From: Corallium rubrum
Lineage: Eukaryota > Cnidaria > Anthozoa > Scleralcyonacea > Coralliidae
DNA length: 64,000 nucleotides
Direction of reading: 5' to 3'
Assembly (NCBI GenBank): GCA_964035015.1
Contig: OZ036017.1
Span: forward strand, 3,553,053 to 3,617,052
Below are positions 56,455 to 64,000 of the stretch, one piece after another; the first letter of the stretch is position 1, and each line of letters starts with the position of its first letter. The notes under the pieces were generated by a model. The model searched no databases. It worked only from the letters and a program-made list of their open reading frames with translations, and was not told where the DNA came from. A program made the position numbers and the translations under genes.

Positions 56455-56463
<9 letters not shown>
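56322..56463. ncRNA. 142-bp near-perfect hairpin with two opposed hammerhead cores
   Basis: Arms 56322-56390 and 56395-56463 are almost perfect complements around a GCGA loop. The plus-strand right arm reads CTGATGA-TCCCGTTTAGGGT-GAAACCTCTGGTA: a hammerhead core with CCC/GGG stem II, GAA, and stem III ACC-TCT-GGT. The left arm carries the same on the minus strand. Stem I strands are not complementary in this arrangement, so self-cleavage as drawn is uncertain. Confidence 0.7.
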
Positions 56464-56535
<72 letters not shown>

Positions 56536-56592
56536 ACATGTATATATGTATATATGTATACATGTATAGATGTATATATGTATATACGTATA
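56464..56592. repeat. (TA)n and TATG-rich microsatellite
   Basis: A TA run to about 56522 grades into ATGTATACATGTATATATG-type variants. Confidence 0.9.
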
Positions 56593-56785
56593 TAAAAGTA
56601 GCGTGCTGCGTAGGCAGTGTAGAAACAACAATCGAAATATAGTAAGGTTATAATAAATCGAAATATAATAAATATAGTAAGGTAATATAGCCCACGTTTC
56701 TCTCTGACGAAGGGCCTTCGCTCGAAACGTTAGACTCCTACGTTCTCTGTTTCGGCAGTATATCTAACCTTACTATATTTCGATT
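56593..56785. mobile_element. Inverted PLE-D end fragments
   Basis: 56593-56648 is the minus-strand PLE-D terminus (GTGTAGAAACAACAATCGAA). 56694-56785 is the plus-strand terminus with the hammerhead core and TATCTAACCTTACTATATTTCG. No coding part remains. Confidence 0.75.
56697..56737 (+). ncRNA. Hammerhead ribozyme motif, PLE-D type
   Basis: CTGACGA at 56704-56710, stem II GGGC-CTTC-GCTC, GAAAC, a minimal stem III (AC/GT), T17, then AGACTCC. Stem I has about three pairs (TCT/AGA). The core bases are intact. Confidence 0.7.
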
Positions 56786-57283
56786 ATATATGTATATATG
56801 TACATATGTACATATGTATATATGTACATATGTATATATGTACATATGTAGTACATATGTACAAATGTACAAATGTACATATGTACATATGTATATATGT
56901 ATATATGTGTATATGTGTATATGTGTATATGTGTATATGTGTATATGTGTATATGTGTATATGTGTATATGTGTATATGTCTATGTGTGTATATGTGTAT
57001 ATGTGTATATGTGTATATGTGTATATGTGTATATGTGTATATGTGTATATGTGTATATGTGTATATGTGTATATGTGTATATGTGTATATGTGTATATGT
57101 GTATATGTGTATATGTGTATATGTGTATATGTGTATATGTGTATATGTGTATATGTGTATATGTGTATATGTGTATATGTGTATATGTGTATATGTGTAT
57201 ATGTGTATATGTGTATATGTGTATATGTGTATATGTGTATATGTATATGTATATGTATGTGTATGTGGATGTGTATGTATATG

Positions 57284-57372
<89 letters not shown>
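56786..57372. repeat. GTATATGT 8-bp satellite with flanking TATG/TA runs
   Basis: About 40 uninterrupted copies of the 8-mer GTATATGT (56904-57240) lie between a TACATATG-rich part and a TA run (57284-57372). Long open frames on both strands are artefacts of the repeat. Confidence 0.95.
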
Positions 57373-57376
<4 letters not shown>

Positions 57377-57469
57377 ACAGTTAAAAGCTTCTAGGACAGC
57401 GTCGGCCACGGTTGAAATCCAAATATTACCAGGGTTAAGTCACGTTGGCCTGAAAAACAGAGAAAAATC

Positions 57470-57507
57470 TTCTCGACGTTTCGAGCGAAGGCCCTTCGTC
57501 AGGAGAA
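57470..57507 (-). ncRNA. Hammerhead ribozyme, intact core (left arm)
   Basis: Reverse complement of the motif at 59199-59236, base for base in all core and stem positions: TTCTC-CTGACGA..GAAAC-GTC-GAGAA. Confidence 0.85.
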
Positions 57508-57757
57508 ATTAGTAAGCAACTCACATGTGGTCACGCGTATTTATAGCAGAGCTACAATGGGAATCGCGTGAACACATGTAAGCCAATAAAAACAAAGTAA
57601 ACAAATAAATTAATATGTAAGTTTAGCCTGTGTGCAGGTGCTGACCCAATTTGTGGGTCAGCTACCTGCAAATAGGCAAAGAAACAGGTTATAAATTACT
57701 ATTTAAATCATCAGATAAAGGTTAAGGAAAAGGTGTGGAATATGGTGGTGGAGTGAG

Positions 57758-58189
57758 CTAAATGAAAGAGAATCGCTCATTGAGGCCGTGAGGGTGAATG
57801 GTACCAAGTTTGTAAATGAGACGCATTTCTTGTTTACGACGAGTATCGTTACAACCTGTAATGGGCTGAATGGCGCAGATTTTCATGTTAGAAAAGGAGT
57901 GGTTGGCACTGTTGAAGTGCCTGGCAAAAGGTTTGTTTTGCACATTGTTTTTGACATCACGAAGATGTTCAACAAACCTGTCACCTAAACGTCTTCCAGT
58001 TTCTCCGATGTAAAACATGGGACATTTACTGCAAGAGATACAGTAAATGAGGTTGGAGGAGGTGCAAGTGAAACTATGGGTTATGTTGAACCTACATTTT
58101 GGAGCCGAAATTGAAATTGAGGAGTCTAAATATTTACAGGTGTTGCACCTACCACGACAGCAAGAGCTGGTGCCAACATGTGATACCAA
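57758..58189 (-). pseudogene. PLE-E GIY-YIG endonuclease domain (left arm)
   Basis: A 143-residue frame: CCRGRCNTCKYLDSSISISA with the zinc-binding cysteines, then FTCTSSNLIYCISCSKCPMF with YIGETGRRLGDRFVEHL, the GIY-YIG catalytic core with its Arg, then RHFNSANHSF and a C-terminal KLGTIHPHGLNERFSFI. The open domain matches the usual nuclease end of PLE proteins, but the RT is absent, so it is a partial copy. The right arm at 58441-58944 differs at only a few positions. Confidence 0.8.
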
Positions 58190-58264
58190 CGCTTGCTGCA
58201 GTGAGCTGTGAACAACGTTTTCCCGGATGTTTTTGCTATGCCGAAAAGGTACTAGGGGTTTCCA

Positions 58265-58944
58265 AGGTCTCCAACATTTCCCGTTCAGACACCTTAAGCG
58301 AACCTTTGGCTACCATTTCTAATGAAAAAGTACCTCTAGTTGTCACTTTTCATCCCTTCAATTTCAAAGTAAGGGACATCATTAGCCGCGATTTCGACCT
58401 CATTAAAAATGACCCAGAAACATCTTCCATTTTCTCTGAGAAACCCCTAGTATCTTTTCGGCATAGCAAAAACATCCGGGAAAACGTTGTTCACAGCTCA
58501 CTGCAGCAAGCCTTGGTATCACATGTTGGCACCAGCTCTTGCTGTCGTGGTAGGTGCAACACCTGTAAATATTTAGACTCCTCAATTTCAATTTCGGCTC
58601 CAAAATGTAGGTTCAACATAACCCACAGTTTCACTTGCACTTCCTCCAACCTCATTTACTGTATCTCTTGCAGTAAATGTCCCATGCTTTACATCGGAGA
58701 AACTGGAAGACGTTTAGGTGACAGGTTTGTTGAACACCTTCGTGATGTCAAAAACAATGTGCAAAACGAACCTGTTGCCAGGCACTTCAACAGTGCCAAC
58801 CACTCCTTTTCTAACATGAAAATCTGCGCCATTCAGCCCATTACAGGTTGTAACGATACTCGTCGTAAACAAGAAATGCGTCTCATTTACAAACTTGGTA
58901 CCATTCACCCTCACGGCCTCAATGAGCGATTCTCTTTCATTTAG
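58265..58944 (+). pseudogene. PLE-E nuclease domain with upstream linker (right arm)
   Basis: Within a 281-codon frame the part from about 58265 is genuine PLE: VVTFHPFNFKVRDIISRDFD, PETSSIFSEKPLVSFRHSKN, the CNTCKYLDSS cysteine segment, YCISCSKCPMLYIGETGRRL and RHFNSANH, to FSFI at 58944. The first about 55 codons are translated mirror-arm sequence and are not real protein. The RT core is missing. Confidence 0.8.
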
Positions 58945-59198
58945 CTCACTCCACCACCATATTCATTCCACACCTTTTCCTTAACCTTTTTCTGATGATT
59001 TAAATAGTAATTTATAACCTGTTTCTTTGCCTATTTGCAGGTAGCTGACCCACAAATTGGGTCAGCACATGCACACAGGCTAAAATTACATATTAATTTA
59101 TTTGTTTACTTTGTTTTTATTGGCTTACATGTGTTCACGTGATTCCCATTGTAGCTCTGCTATAAATACGCGTGACCACATGTGAGTTGCTTACTAAT

Positions 59199-59236
59199 TT
59201 CTCCTGACGAAGGGCCTTCGCTCGAAACGTCGAGAA
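59199..59236 (+). ncRNA. Hammerhead ribozyme, intact core (right arm)
   Basis: Stem I TTCTC (59199-59203) with GAGAA (59232-59236), perfect. CUGACGA at 59204-59210; one extra A; stem II GGGC-CTTC-GCTC with a G-U pair; GAAAC at 59224-59228; a two-base-pair stem III (AC/GT); cleavage after C at 59231. All invariant core bases are present. This is the PLE class of type I hammerheads with minimal stem III, which commonly act as dimers. Confidence 0.85.
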
Positions 59237-59280
59237 GATTTTTCTCTGTTTTTCAGGCCAACGTGACTTAACCCTGGTAA

Positions 59281-59825
59281 TATATATATATGTATATATG
59301 TATATATAAATTATACCTCAACTGTAAATTGTCCAGTCAGAAATCTTGATTTGTACCATGTGACCAGTCAATTAATCATCGAATTACCCCCTCAAAAGTA
59401 ATATTCCCCGCTGCAGTGAGGAATAATAGTGATATTCCCGCTTCATGTACCACGCGTGAACGCCACGAACGCACGATTCAACGAAGCTGTCAATAATGGT
59501 GGAGTTGGGCGAGACAAGAAAACGTTTCGCCTGAATATTCAGATGTTGACAAGAAGATTGTTAGATTACAAGAAAATAAGGATTCAGGGAATACAAAGTA
59601 AGCAACAAACAATGCATCCAGAAGCCTTGAGACGACAACAGAAAACAGACAATGAAAAGTGGACAAAAGTTAAGCTAAGCGAACTTTATTAACATTATTT
59701 CACCTTTTTTTGGAAAGATTAATATGTTTCGGTATAATATATAATTTATTGACCTTTCGCTATAGAACTATACTTCGGGGTAATATTTCATCGAATTCCC
59801 CTCGCTCCAGGTCTATAAATGCTAA
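59281..59825. other. No recognisable gene
   Basis: TA/TATG-rich at the start, then AT-rich sequence with a short chance frame (59429-59692). An inverted AGTAATATTCCCC..GGAATAATAGTGATATTCCC patch lies at 59397-59440. Confidence 0.35.
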
Positions 59826-59918
59826 ATGTATATATGTATATATGTATATATGCATATATGTATATATGTGCGTGTACGTGTACGTGTACGTGTACACGTG
59901 CGCGTGCGTGTGCGTGTA

Positions 59919-59970
<52 letters not shown>
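59826..59970. repeat. TATG / GTGTAC / TA compound microsatellite
   Basis: TATATATG units, then alternating purine-pyrimidine GTGTACGTGTACG and GCGCGTGCGTG (Z-DNA-prone), then a TA run. Confidence 0.9.
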
Positions 59971-59974
<4 letters not shown>

Positions 59975-60330
59975 TGGTACAGTGTCACGCGGTAAGAATA
60001 GTTGGACACTGGTGACTAGCGACGAAGAAAACTATAAACTCTTAAACAAATAGTATTTTGCTTTCGTTTACTTAAACGAAACGAAATGGAGCACGAAGAA
60101 AAGAAGGATACAAACAACCCGTTTAATCCCCGAGCCGGGCGACGGGCCGAAGGCCCGGAGCCCGGTGAGGGTGCTAATCTCGACACGCGTGGAGTCCATT
60201 TTACACGCGTGTAGAAAAAGCGAGGGAGACGAAATCTGTGAAATAGTTTATTTGTATATATATATGTTTGGTACGGTGTCACGCGGTAAGAATAGTTGGA
60301 CACTGGTGACTAGCGACGAAGAAAACTAAT
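59971..60330 (+). repeat. 65-bp direct repeats flanking a GC-rich hairpin
   Basis: GTTTGGTACAGTGTCACGCG..GAAGAAAACTA occurs at 59971-60033 and again at 60266-60330. Between them lies the GC-rich start of repeat G (60120-60200). Each copy follows a TA-type run. Confidence 0.75.
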
Positions 60331-61970
60331 AAATCTGTCAGTATTTCGGCTTTATGGAGCCTGTTCTACTTAAATAATAAAAGAGAACAACGAAGAAAAG
60401 GATACAAACAGCCGGTTTAATATATCTTGAAGTGAAACCAGAGAACCTGAAGAAACCAGACGCTGTATGGTAAGCAAAACTCGATCTGAATTGCATTGGT
60501 TGTGGTCACTCAGTGGTCAAATAATTTTAAAGTTATAAACGGTAGGATTGTTGTTGTCTTATAACCTAAACAATATACAGCTTCACGTTTTCGTGCTTTC
60601 CCTTTGCTCGTCCAAACCATAAGTCAGCTTAACTAAAGCTAACTTAAAACACTTCCTTTATAAGCTTATGTTTATGTTATTCATTGACTTTGCATGGGCT
60701 TTGGCGATTTTTTTTGCTGTATTTCCAAATTTTCGACTGAAACGTGGGCTGTTTAATACTTCTTTCTGGGATCCGATTCTACTGAATTGTTTTTATCTCA
60801 GACTCTATTATAAATGTAATTTTGAGCTGTTAACTGTTAATTCTGCCTTTACAAAACATGTATACAAAGCCACATAGGGAAGCCATAAGCCATTAAGTGC
60901 TTGCTAAAAATAATCCCTTTTGAATCCTCCTATAAAAACAATATATTTTTTACAACCAGAGCTAAATTTTGCTTTGATATGTTCAACTTTCATTAAATCA
61001 GTTAGTCATCCTATCCATAAATTCTATAATTATCTCGAGGATTATCATTTGCTTTAAATCTGTTTGTTTTTATATTGGTTGTATATCAGGAGTGCTTATT
61101 TTAAATCAGGGTGGGTGGGTGGGGGGTGTTTCAAAAAACCATTTAATAAAAGTGGGCGAGGGGTTGTTGCATTCATGCATTTCTAGTATATCTTGAAGAG
61201 AAACCAGAGAACTTGAAGATACCAAACGCCGTATGGTAAACAAAACCCCGATCTGCAGTTTTTGTAGTCACTCCGTGGTCAAATCATTTTAAAGTTAACG
61301 GTAGGATTCTTGTTGTTTTCAAGTTTTCGCCAACCTAAACAATATACTTCACGTTTTCGTTGCTTTTCCTTTGCTCGTCCAAACCATAAATCAGCTTAAC
61401 TAAAGCTAACTTAAAACACTACCTTTATAAGCTTATGTAGACGTGATGTTTTTCATCGGCATTGCATGCACCTTAGTTTTATTATTAAATACTCATGGGC
61501 TTTGGCGATTTTTTTGGCTGTATTTCCAAATTTTGGACTGAAACGTTGTCTGTTTAATACTTCTTTCTAGAATCCGATTCTACCGAATTGTTTTTATCTC
61601 GGACTCTATTATAAATGTAATTTTTGAGCTGTTGACTTTTAATTCTGCCTTTGCAAAACATGTATGCATAGGGAAGCCATTTAAAGTTTGTTAAAAATAA
61701 TCCCTTTTGAAACCTCCTAAAAACATATTTTGTACAACCAGAATTTAATAATGAAATCTAAGTTTTGCTTTGATATGTTAAATCAGTTTAGTCATCTTAT
61801 CCATAAATTATAGAATTATCTTGAGGATTATCATTTGTTTTTATATCTGTTTGTTTTTATATTGGCTGTATATCAGGTGTGCTTATTTTAATCTGGGTGG
61901 GGGGTGTTTCAAAAAAGCATTTAATAAAAGCGGGCGAGGGGTTGTTGCATTCATGTATTTCTAGTAATAG
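60120..61970 (+). repeat. Dispersed repeat G, copy 3, with tandemly duplicated 3' half
   Basis: GC-rich start (GAGCCGGGCGACGGGCCGAA, GGTGCTAATCTCGACACGCG). The 3' half is present twice in tandem: about 60419-61187 and 61188-61967. Both copies contain CTTGAAG.GAAACCAGAGAAC, TCGTCCAAACCATAA.TCAGC, TGGGCTTTGGCGATTTTTTT and GGGCGAGGGGTTGTTGCATT. The duplicates differ by many small changes, so the duplication is not recent. No conserved ORF was found. Confidence 0.75.
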
Positions 61971-63718
61971 TAATACAGATGATGTTTTTGGCCCTTCTCA
62001 GAGCTAAGTTTCACCCTCGCCTTCCGTTCGAGGTAAAATCAGCCTGAGTCGGGCCAAAAACATTTATGCCCACGAACATCAACTCTATTGTTATATTACT
62101 ACATGTCTCATAAATGCGATCTGGTGTCGGGACGGCGTAGAGAAATAAAACCGACAGGCGCGACGGTTATTGCGTTAACGTATTTCTATTTAGACAATCA
62201 TAAACGTTCCTGGGCTATTAACTACTTGTTGGCTAAGCGCGGGGTCGGTAATAGTAAAATATCGGACCGACGTTTTTAGCACGGATGGAGGGAGTGTAAG
62301 CAAGCCGAACTCCGTGCAGAAAACGCAGGTCCGATATTTCACCAGTACAGACCGAACAAGCGAGGTCATAAGCAGTTTACTATAAGACTACAGAAAGATG
62401 AGAACTTTCTGTAAAAACTTGACGACGTATTAGGCTCGTATTCGCCACTATTTTTCTTATGAAATAAACCAAAATCGCAGAGGTTTTACCATTTTTGAGG
62501 TACTTTCCGTTAAGCTAAAATCTCAAATTTTTTTACTCCAAACTGCAATTTTCAATAGCTTTGGTTTGACATATTGTTCATGGTTGTGCATCAAGTACTT
62601 GAACAAAAATATCTGATAATCTGTTACGGTGACTGTGAGAAATACATGACTGTTATATTATTACGTTGCAAACATTTTGGGCATCTTAAAACGTTATACA
62701 TACAGTAATATCAATGCAGAATTAAAGCTGTTAAATGGTTTAACAACATGCTGTACTTACACATGAGATACATGTATTTTAACGTGTAGTGACTGTGTAA
62801 AACCAGTACCCGGGGATCCATTTAAAACCAGGACCCTCGCCACATTGGACAGGACCATTCTTAATGCAACACACATATGCGATAAACACATTAAAATATG
62901 CGTAGAGTCAACAGCAGACAGTTGCTAAAACTCAGATTGAATTCCAACTGAATCGTGTAAATACTACATCTAGGCTTAGCGGACACGGACGCACACCAGT
63001 TACTTAGAACGATATCATTTCCCACAGTATACGTCTTTAAACCAATATCGCACCTGATTGGTTAGTTTATCTTCCGCCTAGCAACGGGGTAGCAACCGCT
63101 TAATTCAATAAATTTCACAGTCAAAACAACACAATTATCGCCATAACTTGACCTTCATACAAAGTGTTTAAGAGTTTTTAGTATACAGAACACACGCAGG
63201 CATGTAAAATGTGTACAATGTGCTATTTTAAATAAGGCATATTTAACACCAACGAGTGTGGTAAATGGGAAGAGGCGTGCAACCGTGTCTTCCCTTTATG
63301 TATATATTTGAAGAATGGCAAAGTGTTACATCAGAAAGTACGCCTGATTGAACTTTTTATCAATTTCCAAGCAATCCAAAGCTGCGAACTTCCATCTGGA
63401 TTAAGAAGATTCAAAGAGAAGACTTTACATCAAGTGCGTACTGTTATATTTGCTCGTATCATTTTCTTGACGAGGAATTCAGACAGCCCAACAAAGACTC
63501 TCAGAGTTTGGCTTAAAGGTGCGGTCCACTCCGTTCTGCGCATGCACAGGTTTTGTTTTATGTTATTGTTACACTATAACTAACATACACTAAGTAGTAG
63601 CGGTTATTCATTTTTCGCGTGAACTTTAGCCTCTCAAGCGTTAACCTTACTCAGCGACTCAGCAGGAACGTTGCGTGACCGTTGTCTTCATGCTTGATTG
63701 CTGTTTTAATTTTTAAAT
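61971..63718. other. Mostly unassigned; two hairpin repeats
   Basis: 61985-62062 forms a hairpin (ATGTTTTTGGCCC..GGGCCAAAAACAT). 62190-62335 has inverted AATATCGGACC and GGTCCGATATT. From about 62350 to 63718 no repeat or gene was recognised. This may be intergenic host DNA upstream of the candidate exon at 63719. Confidence 0.4.
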
Positions 63719-63963
63719 ATGGATGAGAGCGTTACGCTGGAAGACATCGAGCAAAGCGAGATCCAGCAGGTTGCGCAAATCCCAAATGCGGATAACATCT
63801 ACGCGAAAGAGGGAGAAATACCTGTCCTTGCAGAAGCAAAAGCCAATACTGTTCGTCTGTTTGCCATCCTGTTGGGTCGATTTCGACCTGTCTAAATAAG
63901 CAGAGTGTTTTGAAAGGCCACGAGGATCGTTCGAGTGAGTCGGATTCTTCGCAAGAGGCACCG
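63719..63963 (+). CDS. Candidate first exon of a host gene (doubtful)
   Basis: ATG at 63719 opens a 58-codon frame with protein-like composition (MDESVTLEDIEQSEIQQVAQ) that stops near 63893. A perfect splice donor, CCG|GTAAGT, follows at 63963/63964, preceded by a Ser/Glu-rich open stretch in another frame (HEDRSSESDSSQEAP). Either a frameshift or a sequencing error separates two parts of one exon, or this is a 5' UTR exon or chance. No family is recognised. Confidence 0.25.
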
Positions 63964-64000
63964 GTAAGTTTATAGGCCTTATAACTAATACCCAACAAAT

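Larger units (their letters stand above)
57420..59280. mobile_element. Palindromic Penelope-like element E
   Basis: Left arm 57420-58255 (minus) and right arm 58441-59280 (plus) are nearly identical inverted copies of the PLE nuclease end and 3' region. A single-copy spacer (58256-58440) encodes plus-strand PLE sequence. Both outer ends carry hammerheads with intact cores. TA-type runs lie outside both ends. Confidence 0.85.

Noticed and set aside
56790..57512. Long open frames on both strands
   Set aside because: They run through GTATATGT and TA repeats and code only for repeated Tyr/Cys/Val/Ile or His/Thr; no gene evidence.
58099..58264. N-terminal part of the 281-codon plus-strand frame
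   Set aside because: This is the antisense of the left-arm nuclease gene; genuine PLE coding starts at about 58265.
62088..62279. 63-codon frame
   Set aside because: Overlaps a hairpin repeat (AATATCGGACC/GGTCCGATATT) and has no recognisable family.

Overview
The window is repeat-rich, AT-rich nuclear DNA of an invertebrate animal, most likely a cnidarian (coral or anemone). That placement is an inference from the transposon mix: Maverick/Polinton-type ATPase genes, GIY-YIG Penelope-like elements (PLEs) with hammerhead ribozyme cores, Crypton-type tyrosine recombinases, LINEs, tRNA-derived SINEs and many MITEs. There are no operons and no bacterial features. One host exon is convincing: an 830-bp internal exon of a TTK/MPS1-type mitotic kinase on the minus strand (41293-42122). 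A weaker candidate first exon ends at 63963.

Layout. 0.75-1.8 kb: TIR element. 3.4-16.7 kb: a nest. An older repeat (Y) was split by a Maverick-like palindrome (3503-12573, flanked by CATGTT) and by a hAT-like insertion (12666-16615). The Maverick remnant was itself split by a 5.4-kb TA-flanked element (6169-11611) that holds a fold-back Tc1 (8800-9776). The hAT-like element holds a Mutator-like MITE with a 9-bp TSD (12760-13871). A second, uninterrupted copy of Y at 28.3-28.6 kb shows both empty sites. 16.7-18.9 kb: nested LINE 3' ends. 18.9-21.5 kb: rearranged PLE. 22.4-23.3 kb: Crypton remnant. 23.6-26.8 kb: decayed LINE on the minus strand. 26.8-28.3 kb: repeat G with an ATAGTC array. 29.4-40.0 kb: a PLE mirrored around a complete 6.1-kb Maverick-derived element (32931-39017). 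41-42 kb: TTK exon. 42.9-46.1 kb: SINE palindrome and a PLE with inverted ends. 46.2-50.7 kb: MITE and a decayed transposon ORF family. 51-56 kb: repeat G, Crypton remnant 2 and a Mutator-like element with a perfect 9-bp TSD. 56.3-59.3 kb: ribozyme hairpin, satellites and a palindromic PLE. 59.8-62 kb: repeat G with a tandem duplication. 62-64 kb: mostly unassigned.

Most interesting: the 32.9-39.0 kb element has ~1.54-kb TIRs that end inside its own packaging-ATPase gene. It keeps only three intact genes (zinc-finger/A32-like ATPase, a small basic core-like protein, an acidic cysteine-rich protein) and has no visible polymerase, integrase or capsid. Its flanking DNA is also mirrored. The window as a whole is dominated by head-to-head (inverted) duplications of unrelated elements, and by hammerhead ribozyme cores tied to PLE ends.
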